Shown in pieces: positions 1 through 6,500 of a DNA stretch of 12,136 nucleotides. The DNA is taken from positions 1 to 12,136 of the forward strand of contig JAHFPR010000032.1 of assembly GCA_023269645.1 (NCBI GenBank), in the 5' to 3' direction. Under the pieces are notes generated by a model that ran no database searches, had not been told where the DNA came from, and saw only the letters and a list, made by a program, of their open reading frames with translations. A program made the position numbers and the translations under genes. The first letter of the stretch is position 1. Every line of letters starts with the position of its first letter. This stretch comes from Alphaproteobacteria bacterium (GTDB lineage Bacteria; Pseudomonadota; Alphaproteobacteria; Rickettsiales; UBA8987).

Positions 1-106
1 TTCTGTGTGGAAAACAAGGACTACAGCCACTTCTGGACGCGGCGACAGCGGCGGCGAAGCGGCGATCAATCGAGTTGAATAATACAAAAAAACAGTCGCC
101 GTAAAA
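1..106. other. Upstream segment, no callable gene
   Basis: No start codon with a ribosome binding site is visible on either strand. On the plus strand the three frames stay open from the window edge to stops at 76-78, 80-82 and 102-104, so the tail of an upstream gene could end here. None of the three short peptides is recognisable, so I do not call a partial gene. Confidence 0.3.
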
Positions 107-129
107 TTGTTGGTGCGTCGCACCAACAA
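107..129. promoter_or_regulatory. Perfect 23-bp palindrome upstream of phasin promoter
   Basis: Two 11-bp arms (TTGTTGGTGCG and its exact reverse complement) flank a single central T at 118. The palindrome ends 4 bp before the -35 box of the phasin promoter. That spacing suits an operator or activator site. Phasin genes in PHA-storing bacteria are often controlled by the repressor PhaR, but I cannot match this sequence to a known PhaR site, so the regulator is unassigned. With a 1-nt centre and no T-run it is a poor terminator. Confidence 0.6.
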
Positions 130-133
130 ACCC

Positions 134-162
134 TTGACAACGCCTTTTTTCTTTACTATATA
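134..162 (+). promoter_or_regulatory. Sigma70-type promoter of the phasin gene
   Basis: A consensus -35 box TTGACA (134-139) is followed after 17 bp by TATATA (157-162), which gives a strong housekeeping promoter. The transcript would start near 169, leaving a leader of about 50 nt. An AAAAAGGA ribosome binding site (203-210) lies 7 nt before the ATG at 218. Confidence 0.75.
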
Positions 163-217
163 AGGATGCACAACAACGATTGTAATCAGTACTAACCCTT
201 AGAAAAAGGATAAGACC

Positions 218-682
218 ATGAGCCAGACCAATCCCTTTGCAGACGCATTCAAGGCATTTGATGCGTTCAAAAGCTATTCCCCGATTTCCTGCTCCGGCGT
301 GAATGTTGATGAAGCTATTTCCGTCGGCAAGCGCAATGTGGAAGCGTTCCAGGAAGCCTGTCAGGTTATCGCGGAAGGCGCGCAGCAGATCGTAAGCCTC
401 CAGACCAAAATCATCGAGCAGAACGCACGTCAGGTGCTGGAACTGTTCAATGCGATTGCGTCCTCCAAGGATCCCCGTGAAAGTGCCGCCAAGCAGGCAT
501 CTTACGCGCAGGAAGCCCTGGAAAAGGCGACCTCTGATGCGAAGCAGCTGGCGGACATCGCCACGAAGTCTTCCAACAAGGCGACCGACCTCATCAAGGC
601 GCAGGTTACCAAGAACATTCAGGAAGTCGGCAAGGCTGTTTCCAGCCAGAAGAAAGCTGCGGATAAGAAAGCCGCTGCCTAA
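218..682 (+). CDS. Phasin family protein (PHA granule-associated)
   Basis: A 154-residue, mostly helical protein of the phasin family. Phasins coat polyhydroxyalkanoate storage granules in the cytoplasm and control their size and number; some alphaproteobacterial members may instead have stress or chaperone-like roles. The family's usual length is about 100-190 residues. The region from about residue 38 to 145 is rich in Ala, Gln, Glu and Lys with very few aromatics. It includes a NVEAFQEACQ segment and a FNAIASSKDPRE turn typical of the family. The C-terminus is Lys/Ala rich (KKAADKKAAA). There is no signal peptide or membrane segment. The start is set by AAAAAGGA 7 nt upstream. It is a single-gene unit with its own promoter and terminator. 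No PHA synthase gene is visible in the window, so the role in PHA metabolism is inferred from the family alone. Confidence 0.88.
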   Translation: MSQTNPFADAFKAFDAFKSYSPISCSGVNVDEAISVGKRNVEAFQEACQVIAEGAQQIVSLQTKIIEQNARQVLELFNAIASSKDPRESAAKQASYAQEALEKATSDAKQLADIATKSSNKATDLIKAQVTKNIQEVGKAVSSQKKAADKKAAA

Positions 683-710
683 TTGCTGCATTTTTGAAGT
701 AAGAATAAAG

Positions 711-743
711 AAAGGCCGCTCCTTAACCGGGCGGTCTTTTTTT
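711..743 (+). terminator. Rho-independent terminator of the phasin gene
   Basis: An 11-bp stem (711-721 with 729-739, including two G-T wobbles) has a 7-nt loop and is followed by a run of seven T at 737-743. It lies 28 nt after the phasin stop codon. Confidence 0.85.
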
Positions 744-802
744 ATCGGTGTGGGCTTTGTAAACAGGTGATGATGATTCATAATATTCCCCTTGCGTAAA
801 AC

Positions 803-825
803 AAAAAACTCCTGCAAACAGGGAG
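803..825 (-). terminator. Terminator-like hairpin facing the minus strand
   Basis: Read on the minus strand, CTCCCTG (825-819) and CAGGAG (814-809) pair around a 4-nt loop with one bulged G. Six T (from A803-808) follow. No minus-strand gene is visible upstream of it; the open frame opposite the start of mreB looks like a shadow. It may block antisense transcripts from running into the phasin gene. Confidence 0.5.
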
Positions 826-833
826 GGGTGTTG

Positions 834-950
834 TGTCATGCCAGCAAAGGCTGCATTCAGCACTCTTAAAGAAAAAGCTTTTTGCGGCGCGGACGCGCCG
901 TTGCTGGATTCCGGACAATCTTTCCTTATGAAGGGATGCTGGAATGTACA
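834..950. repeat. Structured intergenic repeat, TGTCATG...TGTACA type
   Basis: The left end TGTCATGCCAGCA (834-846) is nearly the reverse complement of the right end TGCTGGAATGTACA (937-950). Inside are a palindrome AAAAAGCTTTTT, a GC-rich hairpin GGCGC-GGAC-GCGCC, and TTTCCTTATGAAGGG (921-935). That last string recurs exactly at 11509-11523. The termini resemble those of four other intergenic elements in this window. The 309-bp gap 683-991 holds this element, the two terminators and the tandem repeat at 957-991. I see no clear promoter for mreB in it. Confidence 0.6.
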
Positions 951-956
951 GGGTGG

Positions 957-991
957 CTGAAACCTGAAACCTTTTCACTGTAACCTGTTCT
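957..991 (+). repeat. 7-bp tandem repeats directly before mreB
   Basis: The 35 bases before the mreB ATG divide into five 7-bp units: CTGAAAC, CTGAAAC, CTTTTCA, CTGTAAC, CTGTTCT. The first, second and fourth share CTGWAAC and the others are degenerate. The run ends exactly at the ATG and takes the place of a normal Shine-Dalgarno sequence. Confidence 0.55.
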
Positions 992-2032
992 ATGTTCTCA
1001 AAACTTTTTGGTATTTTCTCCTCAGACATGGCCATTGATCTCGGCACGGCGAACACGCTGGTGTACGTGAAGGGCAAGGGCATCGTGCTCAACGAGCCAT
1101 CGGTGGTGGCACTCATCAACCAGAACGGGCAGCAGGTTCCCTACGCGTTCGGGCACGAGGCAAAACTGATGCTTGGCCGCACCCCCGCCGACATCACCGC
1201 CTCCCGCCCGCTGAAGGACGGCGTTATCGCGGATTTCAAGGGCGCGGAGGAGATGATCAAGCACTTCATCCGTACCGTGCACAAACGCAGCACGATGACC
1301 GGGCCGCTGATTATTATTTGCGTACCCTCCGGCTCCACCCCGGTGGAGCGTCGCGCGATTCAGGATGCGGCGGAAAGCGCAGGCGCGCGCGAGGTTTATC
1401 TGATCGAGGAGCCGATGGCGGCGGCGATCGGCGCGGGGTTGCCGGTGACGGAACCCACCGGCTCCATGATCGTGGACATCGGCGGCGGAACCACGGAAGT
1501 GGCGGTGCTCTCGCTCGGTGGCATCGTGTATGCGCAATCCGCGCGCGTGGGCGGGGATATGATGGATCAGGCGATTGTGTCCTACATCCGCCGCTACCAC
1601 AACCTGCTGATCGGTGAATCCACGGCGGAAAACATCAAGAAAACCATCGGTGCGGCGTGCGTGCCGGATAAGGGCGACGGCGAGGAAATGCGCATCAAGG
1701 GGCGTGATCTCATCAACGGCGTACCGAAAGAAATCATCCTCAACCGCCGCCAGATCGCGGAAAGCCTGCAGGAGCCGGTGGCGCAGATTGTTGAGGCGGT
1801 GAAAGAGGCGCTGGAACTCACCCCGCCGGAGCTTTCTTCGGACATCGTGGACAAGGGTATCATCATGACGGGCGGCGGCTCGCTGCTCAAGGATTTCGAC
1901 GTGGTGCTGCGGAAGGCCACCGGGCTTCCCGTGGCGATTGCTGAGGAATCCCTCTATTGCGTCGCGCTCGGCACAGGCCGCACACTGGAAGAGCCGGAAA
2001 AGTTCAAGCACGTGTTGTTCAAGCAGGAGTAA
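992..2032 (+). CDS. mreB: Rod shape-determining protein MreB (bacterial actin)
   Basis: MreB is an ATP-binding actin homologue that forms short filaments under the inner membrane and directs the RodA-PBP2 wall synthase around the cell. At 346 residues it has the usual length. The actin-fold motifs are intact: phosphate-1 motif DLGTANTLVY from D16, the connecting segment EEPMAAAIGAG near residue 150, phosphate-2 motif VDIGGGTTEV with D162, and adenosine-binding motif TGGGS from T293. The N-terminus MFSKLFGIFSSDMAIDLGTA fits the family, including a short hydrophobic stretch that helps membrane binding in proteobacteria, and this supports the ATG at 992. No good ribosome binding site precedes it. 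It is the first gene of mreB-mreC-mreD-mrdA. The long inverted repeat that follows may set its level relative to mreC. Identity is very secure. Confidence 0.98.
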   Translation: MFSKLFGIFSSDMAIDLGTANTLVYVKGKGIVLNEPSVVALINQNGQQVPYAFGHEAKLMLGRTPADITASRPLKDGVIADFKGAEEMIKHFIRTVHKRSTMTGPLIIICVPSGSTPVERRAIQDAAESAGAREVYLIEEPMAAAIGAGLPVTEPTGSMIVDIGGGTTEVAVLSLGGIVYAQSARVGGDMMDQAIVSYIRRYHNLLIGESTAENIKKTIGAACVPDKGDGEEMRIKGRDLINGVPKEIILNRRQIAESLQEPVAQIVEAVKEALELTPPELSSDIVDKGIIMTGGGSLLKDFDVVLRKATGLPVAIAEESLYCVALGTGRTLEEPEKFKHVLFKQE

Positions 2033-2036
2033 ATTC

Positions 2037-2115
2037 AGGGTGTAAGGGTGCAAGGGATTAAGGGTGTAAGTGAGCACCTACCTTACACCCTTAATCCCTT
2101 GCACCCTTACACCCT
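2037..2115. repeat. Perfect 34-bp inverted repeat between mreB and mreC
   Basis: The arms at 2037-2070 and 2082-2115 are exact reverse complements with an 11-nt loop (2071-2081). Each arm is itself a tandem of 8-bp units: AGGGTGTA, AGGGTGCA, AGGGATTA, AGGGTGTA, then AG. It begins 4 nt after the mreB stop. In RNA it would form a very stable hairpin. No T-run follows, so it is not a standard terminator; it could protect the mreB 3' end, be cut by RNase III, or partly block transcription into mreC. Confidence 0.92.
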
Positions 2116-2168
2116 TGAGTTATCGGCATTTTCGTGTTATCTTCTGAAGAAGGGGCGCGGAATAAGGC

Positions 2169-3206
2169 ATGAGTTCCATCAAAAAAGACAAGGTGACGGT
2201 GAAGCAGGCGGTGCTGCCGATACGCGCGCTTTTCCACCATTTGCGGATGTTTTTCCTGCTGGTGCTCGCGGTGGCGGTGCTGGTAGTCAGCCGCTTCGAT
2301 AATGCCACGGTGCGCACCGCCCGTGCCACCGTGCTGGAAGTGGTGACCCCGGTGCTTTCCGCGCTATTCACGCCGATTGAATCCTACCATGCGCTGAAGG
2401 AAAATCTGCATCAGGTTGTTGCCGTGCATAAGGAAAACGCCAAACTGCGCCAGGAAACCGCGCGGCTGGAGCGCATCCAAGGCGTGGCGGTGGAGCTGGA
2501 AGCGGAAAACAAGCGTTTGCGGGAGCTTCTGCACTTTGCCCCGGCGGCCACCACCAGCTTCGTGACGGCGAAAATCGTGGGTGCGACGGGCGGCCCCTAT
2601 ACGCGCTCCGCCATGATAAACGCGGGTTCGGGCGAGGGCATCCATGTCGGGCAGGTGGTGTATAACCGGGAGGGCATCGTTGGCCGCGTGACGGATACCG
2701 GCTTCCACAGCGCGCGCGTGCTGCTGCTGACGGACATCAACTCGCGCATTCCGGTGATGGGCGATGCTTCCCACGAACACGCGATACTCGCCGGGAACAA
2801 TACAGGCTACGCCGAGATGCAGCATCTTCCTGCGGATTCCGGCATCGCCGTGGGCGAGAAAATCGTGACTGCCGACGATGGCCAGTTTTTCCCGGCGGGG
2901 ATTCCGGTCGGCGTGGTGGTGGGCGTGACGGAAGAAGCGGTGCAGGTGCGTCCGTTCGTGGATTGGGGCAAGCTCGAATACGTGACGGTGGCGGAGGCGG
3001 TGCAATCCGCTGTTCCGGTTCCCGTGCCAGCGGCGGAAACATCGGCGGCCACGCCCGCCGCGCCCGTTGCCCCGGCTGCCGTTGTGGCTCCGGCCAAGGC
3101 TGCTCCAGTTGTTAAAGCGGCTCCGGTCAAGGTGGTTCCGGTAGCTCCTGCGGCTAAAGTGTCTGCTCCCTCACCCACAATAAACCCACCCGCGCCGCAA
3201 CATTAA
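2169..3206 (+). CDS. mreC: Rod shape-determining protein MreC
   Basis: MreC is a bitopic inner-membrane protein of the Rod complex. Its periplasmic part binds PBP2 and switches on RodA-PBP2 synthesis. The 345 residues show the expected order: a short basic cytoplasmic N-terminus, one membrane helix (about 26-41), a coiled coil (about 77-118, rich in KENAKLRQE-type heptads), and then two beta-barrel domains. A GYAEMQHLP segment and a FFPAGIPVGVVVGV segment typical of the family fall within the barrels. From about residue 278 the tail is rich in Pro, Ala and Val, low in complexity and probably disordered; such tails are common in alphaproteobacterial MreC. The start at 2169 is chosen by homology. 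The purine-rich AAGAAGGGG lies further upstream than ideal. The 136-bp gap to mreB is filled by the inverted repeat. Confidence 0.95.
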   Translation: MSSIKKDKVTVKQAVLPIRALFHHLRMFFLLVLAVAVLVVSRFDNATVRTARATVLEVVTPVLSALFTPIESYHALKENLHQVVAVHKENAKLRQETARLERIQGVAVELEAENKRLRELLHFAPAATTSFVTAKIVGATGGPYTRSAMINAGSGEGIHVGQVVYNREGIVGRVTDTGFHSARVLLLTDINSRIPVMGDASHEHAILAGNNTGYAEMQHLPADSGIAVGEKIVTADDGQFFPAGIPVGVVVGVTEEAVQVRPFVDWGKLEYVTVAEAVQSAVPVPVPAAETSAATPAAPVAPAAVVAPAKAAPVVKAAPVKVVPVAPAAKVSAPSPTINPPAPQH

Positions 3207-3225
3207 GATTGTTTATGATAAGGAT

Positions 3226-3324
3226 TGTCATCCACGCGAGTTTATATCCCCGCGAAGGCGGGGGGGGGTCCAGGGCTACAGAACAGGTCTTGGCCATAGA
3301 TCCCCGGACAGGCCGGGGATGACA
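3226..3324. repeat. Structured intergenic repeat, TGTCATCC...GGATGACA type
   Basis: The ends TGTCATCC (3226-3233) and GGATGACA (3317-3324) are exact inverted repeats. Inside are two GC hairpins. One is CCCCGC-GAAG-GCGGGG (3248-3263), continued by a run of nine G in total (3260-3268). The other is ATCCCCGG (3300-3307) pairing with CCGGGGAT (3313-3320). It fills nearly the whole mreC-mreD gap. No T-run follows, so transcription probably reads through into mreD. Confidence 0.75.
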
Positions 3325-3349
3325 GTGCAAATAAATACAGACATTTAAG

Positions 3350-3886
3350 ATGATCGGATTCTGGACACGCGCGGATAGCTGGGGGCGGAAGATTACGCCG
3401 GGCGGGCTGGCCATGCTGCTGGTCGTCCTCGGTGCGGTGAACACCTGGCTGCCGGGATTTTCGGCTATCGTGCCGCTGTTCTCCGTGATGGCCGTGTATT
3501 ACTGGGCGATCTGCTGGCCGGAGGCGATGCCGCGCTGGTTCGTGTTTTTCCTGGGGCTGTTCCAGGACATCACCTATAACACGCCGCCGGGGATAAGCTC
3601 GCTGCTGCTGCTCATCCTGCTGTGGGTGGTGACCAGCCAGCGGCGGCATCTGCTGAAGGAGCCGTTCATCATCCTGTGGCTGATGTTCGCGCTTTCCGTG
3701 GCGGGATACGGCGCGGCTGACTGGCTGCTGAGTTCCCTCTGGTACAAGCATCTTTTCCTGGACGATGCGGTATGGATTAGGCTGCTGCTTTCTGTTATGG
3801 TCTACCCGTGCGTACACACGCTGTTCACGGGTGTGCACGTGTCTATCATGCGGAAACAGGCTGAAACCCGCCGCCATGCGGAATGA
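3350..3886 (+). CDS. mreD: Rod shape-determining protein MreD
   Basis: MreD is a small polytopic inner-membrane partner of MreC in the Rod complex; its exact biochemical role is unsettled. The 178-residue length is typical. Hydrophobic segments lie at roughly 18-36, 38-57, 63-78, 82-98, 105-128 and 140-160. The segment YYWAICWPEAMPRW followed by FFLGLFQDITYNTPPGISSL matches the conserved core of the family (an aromatic-W motif, then GLxQD and a Pro/Gly turn). The ATG at 3350 has no strong ribosome binding site. The last 11 bases overlap the start of mrdA, so the two are probably translationally coupled. Confidence 0.92.
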   Translation: MIGFWTRADSWGRKITPGGLAMLLVVLGAVNTWLPGFSAIVPLFSVMAVYYWAICWPEAMPRWFVFFLGLFQDITYNTPPGISSLLLLILLWVVTSQRRHLLKEPFIILWLMFALSVAGYGAADWLLSSLWYKHLFLDDAVWIRLLLSVMVYPCVHTLFTGVHVSIMRKQAETRRHAE

Positions 3887-5738
3887 AACTCTGAAATCCC
3901 AGCACTTCACACGCCGCGCATTACTGGTCGCGGGCGGGCAGTTGCTCATGCTTTCCGCGCTGGGCGGACGGCTTTATTACCTTCAGGTGGTGGAATCCGA
4001 TAAATACCAGACGATGGCGAACGGCAACCGCGTCCGGGTGTTCCCGACGCTTCCCAAGCGCGGCAGGCTGCTCGATCATCAGGGGAAAATTATCGCGGAA
4101 GGCCACCGACGCTATCAGGTGCTGTTCGAGCCGCTCACCCTGCGGGGGGCGGATACGGTGCTGAAAAAAACCGCCGCCATGCTGGAAATGGATATGAACG
4201 GGCAGCAGGCGTTGCTGAAGAAGCTCGCCAAGCTGCATTTCGGCGAGGCGTTGCTGGTGCAGGATTTCGTGCCGTGGGACAAGGTGACGAAAGTGGAGGT
4301 GGAGGCCTACGCGCTGCCGGGCATCCGTGTCACCAAGCCGGAGGTGCGCTATTATCCGGAAGGGGCGGTCATGGGGCATCTTACCGGTTATGTCGGGATG
4401 CCGGACGAGAACGATAAACTCGACGAGGCACTGCTGCATTATCCGGAATTCCGCATCGGAAAAACCGGGCTGGAGGAGCGGCTGGAGGAGCGGCTGCGCG
4501 GCAAGCCGGGGCTGCGCCAGGTGGAGGTGGACGCGCGCGGCGCATATGTGCGGGAACTCAGCATTGACCGGGGGCGGAGCGGCGAAGATGTCACGCTGAC
4601 CATTGATCTCGATATGCAGCGTTTTATGGTGGAGCAGCTTTCCGGCAAGGGCGGGCTGATGAAGGAGGGCGGCTCGGCGGTGCTGCTGGATGTGACCAAC
4701 GGGCACGTGCTTGCGATGGCCTCCGTGCCGGGCTACGACCCCAACCAGTTCGTGCGCGGCATCAAGCAGAATTACTGGGATCAGCTGATTAACGACCCCG
4801 ACGTTCCGCTCACCAACAAGCCGACTTCCTCGCCCTATCCGCCCGGCTCTACCTTCAAGACGATGACGGCACTGGCGGCACTTCATACCGGCACGGCGAC
4901 TGAAGACACGTCCTTTTTCTGCCCCGGATTTTTCCAGATGGGCGATCGCGTGTTCCACTGCTGGAATCGCAACGGGCACGGCACGGTGAATATGCCGGAA
5001 GCGATCATGTATTCCTGCAACGTGTATTTTTTCAACATCGCCAAGCGGCTGGGGGTAGACCCCATGATGGAAATGGCGCGGCAGTTCGGCCTCGGCGCGC
5101 CGACGGGCATCGAGCTTCCCGGCGAGAAATCCGGGCTTCTGCCAACGCGGGAGTGGAAGCGGAAAACCCTGGGCAAGCCGTGGGTGATGGGCGAGAGCCT
5201 GAACGCCGCCATCGGCCAGGGTTATACGCTTGAAACGCCGCTCCAGCTTGCCGTGCAGGCGGCGCGGATCGCCACGGGCGGCAGGAAGATTATCCCCACG
5301 CTGATCGCGGATGCGGGGCTGGAGAGCTACGACCTCGTGCAGATGGATAGTGGCGAGAAGGTGCTCCTCCCCGGCAAGCAGCGCGAGTTCGGGCAGGTTG
5401 ATATTGACCCGGAGCATATCCGCATCGTGCAGAAGGGGATGCGGATGGTGGTGAACGATCCGCGCGGCGGTGTTTATCCCCTGCACCTCGCCGATCCGCA
5501 ATATATGTTCGCGGGGAAAACGGGCACGTCGCAGGTGCTCAGCAACAAGACCTTCAAATACGTTCCCACCATGAAAACAGAAAGGTTCCATGCGCTGTTC
5601 ATCGGCTACGCCCCGGTGCACGATCCGCGCTATGCGATTTCGGTGGTCATCGAGCACGGCGGCTACGGCTCCGGCATCGCCGCGCCCATCGCCCGCGCGA
5701 TTCTGCTCAAGGCGCAGCAGGATCAGGTGGGGGTGTAG
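3876..5738 (+). CDS. mrdA: Penicillin-binding protein 2 (MrdA), elongation transpeptidase
   Basis: PBP2 is the class B penicillin-binding protein of the Rod complex. It cross-links peptidoglycan made by RodA during side-wall growth, and beta-lactams inhibit it. From the ATG at 3876 it has 620 residues, the usual size. An upstream in-frame start at 3765 would add 37 residues that merely read through mreD, so I reject it. A short cytoplasmic N-terminus is followed by one membrane anchor (about 14-35), a dimerisation/pedestal domain (about 50-220, with a KRGRLLDHQGKIIAEG segment) and the transpeptidase domain. All three catalytic motifs are intact: S325-T-F-K328, S380-C-N382 and K548-T-G550. It overlaps mreD by 11 bp. 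No terminator is seen after it; the DNA changes directly into a toxin-antitoxin module. Confidence 0.97.
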   Translation: MRNETLKSQHFTRRALLVAGGQLLMLSALGGRLYYLQVVESDKYQTMANGNRVRVFPTLPKRGRLLDHQGKIIAEGHRRYQVLFEPLTLRGADTVLKKTAAMLEMDMNGQQALLKKLAKLHFGEALLVQDFVPWDKVTKVEVEAYALPGIRVTKPEVRYYPEGAVMGHLTGYVGMPDENDKLDEALLHYPEFRIGKTGLEERLEERLRGKPGLRQVEVDARGAYVRELSIDRGRSGEDVTLTIDLDMQRFMVEQLSGKGGLMKEGGSAVLLDVTNGHVLAMASVPGYDPNQFVRGIKQNYWDQLINDPDVPLTNKPTSSPYPPGSTFKTMTALAALHTGTATEDTSFFCPGFFQMGDRVFHCWNRNGHGTVNMPEAIMYSCNVYFFNIAKRLGVDPMMEMARQFGLGAPTGIELPGEKSGLLPTREWKRKTLGKPWVMGESLNAAIGQGYTLETPLQLAVQAARIATGGRKIIPTLIADAGLESYDLVQMDSGEKVLLPGKQREFGQVDIDPEHIRIVQKGMRMVVNDPRGGVYPLHLADPQYMFAGKTGTSQVLSNKTFKYVPTMKTERFHALFIGYAPVHDPRYAISVVIEHGGYGSGIAAPIARAILLKAQQDQVGV

Positions 5739-5747
5739 GTAATGGAT

Positions 5748-5762
5748 ATGTTCAATGAACAT
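5748..5762. promoter_or_regulatory. Candidate operator of the first toxin-antitoxin module
   Basis: ATGTTCA (5748-5754) and TGAACAT (5756-5762) form a perfect palindrome around a central A, 6 bp before the -35 box. HTH antitoxins of this class usually repress their own promoter through such sites. Assignment to the antitoxin downstream is inferred. Confidence 0.5.
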
Positions 5763-5768
5763 TTTTTC

Positions 5769-5798
5769 TTGACAAGTAATGTCCATTGGCACTATAAA
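5769..5798 (+). promoter_or_regulatory. Promoter of the HigB2/NadS-type module
   Basis: TTGACA (5769-5774) and TATAAA (5793-5798) are separated by 18 bp. The -10 box ends 5 nt before the toxin ATG, so the transcript would be leaderless or nearly so. No purine-rich ribosome binding site precedes the ATG, which agrees with that. Confidence 0.65.
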
Positions 5799-5803
5799 TA
5801 ACC

Positions 5804-6145
5804 ATGCACACTGTGATTGAAACGAAAGTTTTTCTACGACAGGTGGAGAAACTTCTGTCACCTGAAGAAAAAGACGAACTTCTGGAATATCTTGCCGCCC
5901 ATCCAGTTGCCGGTGATATTATTCAGGGAACGGGTGGCATACGCAAAATCCGCTGGGCACTCGCAGGTCGTGGAAAGCGAGGGGGTGCGCGGGTGATTCA
6001 CTTCTATCACAACGAGCATTTTCCACTGGTGGTTATGGCCATATATGCCAAAAATGAAAAAGATGACTTGACCAGAGATGAAGCTGTTGCACTGGGTAAG
6101 TATGCCAGAGAGTATGTTGCAACATATAGAAAAAGGAGACACTGA
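5804..6145 (+). CDS. Type II toxin, RelE/HigB2 family
   Basis: A 113-residue protein of the RelE-like (HigB2) toxin family, expected to be an mRNA interferase acting at the ribosome. The family signature is clear. A GDIIQGTGGIRKIRWA segment (about residues 37-52) is followed by GRGKRGGARVIHFYH, and later by a YAKNEKDDLT segment (about 81-90). The basic residues in these segments are the usual RNA-contacting positions. The gene overlaps the HTH antitoxin by 1 nt (TGATG), the toxin-first order typical of HigBA/NadS pairs. It appears richer in A and T than mrdA and rodA, which fits acquisition by transfer. Its activity is inferred from family only. Confidence 0.88.
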   Translation: MHTVIETKVFLRQVEKLLSPEEKDELLEYLAAHPVAGDIIQGTGGIRKIRWALAGRGKRGGARVIHFYHNEHFPLVVMAIYAKNEKDDLTRDEAVALGKYAREYVATYRKRRH

Positions 6146-6441
6146 TGGGACGCGTATTTGACGATTTGAAACAAGGTTTCGAGGAAGCCATTGCACACGC
6201 GAAGGGCGAGAAAACGCAAGTGCGGGTGCATCATTTTCCTACGCCGGAAACTGTGGATGTGAAGGCCGCGCGCAAGAAACTCCATATGACACAGAAGGAT
6301 TTTGCTTCCGCGTTTGGCATCAGTCTGGATACGATCCGCAACTGGGAAACCGGGCGGCGTGATCCGGAGGGGCCTGCACGTGTGCTGATTACGCTTATCG
6401 AACGCAATCCTCAAGCCGTGCTCGACGTGCTGCATGGGTAA
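6145..6441 (+). CDS. nadS: HTH antitoxin, NadS/HigA2-like
   Basis: A 98-residue DNA-binding antitoxin paired with the toxin just upstream. The C-terminal half holds an XRE-type helix-turn-helix with the segment VKAARKKLHMTQKDFASAFG followed by a recognition helix in ISLDTIRNWETGRRDPEGPA (about residues 38-76). That W-E-x-G-R-R-x-P-E-G-P pattern is characteristic of NadS-like antitoxins. The N-terminal region would bind and neutralise the toxin. The start at 6145 has a strong AAAAGGAGA site (6130-6138) and overlaps the toxin stop. It probably represses the promoter at 5769-5798 together with the toxin. No clear terminator follows. Confidence 0.87.
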   Translation: MGRVFDDLKQGFEEAIAHAKGEKTQVRVHHFPTPETVDVKAARKKLHMTQKDFASAFGISLDTIRNWETGRRDPEGPARVLITLIERNPQAVLDVLHG

Positions 6442-6449
6442 GTATTTTT

Positions 6450-6496
6450 TGTACCCCCGGAATTAACTTGACTCCCCCTATTTGTGGGTGTACATT
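6450..6496 (+). promoter_or_regulatory. Promoter and candidate operator of brnTA
   Basis: TTGACT (6468-6473) and TACATT (6491-6496) are 17 bp apart. TGTACCCCC (6450-6458) and GGGTGTACA (6486-6494) are inverted copies matching at 8 of 9 positions; they bracket the -35 box and touch the -10 box. This suits autorepression by BrnA. The ATG of brnT at 6501 is so close that the mRNA would be nearly leaderless. Confidence 0.55.
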
Positions 6497-6500
6497 TATT

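Noticed and set aside
1..82. Possible C-terminal end of an upstream plus-strand gene
   Set aside because: Several frames are open to the edge, but none gives a recognisable peptide and there is nothing to choose between them.
778..1119. Minus-strand open frame of 113 codons opposite the mreB start
   Set aside because: It overlaps mreB and the repeat, matches no family, and has no ribosome binding site that I can see.
2037..2115. CRISPR-like array between mreB and mreC
   Set aside because: The units are 8 bp with no spacers, and the two halves are inverted, so it is a short tandem repeat hairpin.
3765..3875. N-terminal extension of PBP2 by 37 residues
   Set aside because: It reads inside mreD in another frame, is not family-like, and the ATG at 3876 gives a normal PBP2 start.
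5742..5801. A 19-codon open frame after mrdA
   Set aside because: It runs through the operator and promoter of the toxin-antitoxin module and lacks a ribosome binding site.
3921..5861. Very long minus-strand open frame (646 codons) opposite mrdA
   Set aside because: It is His/Arg-rich, a typical shadow of a GC-rich gene in the opposite strand.
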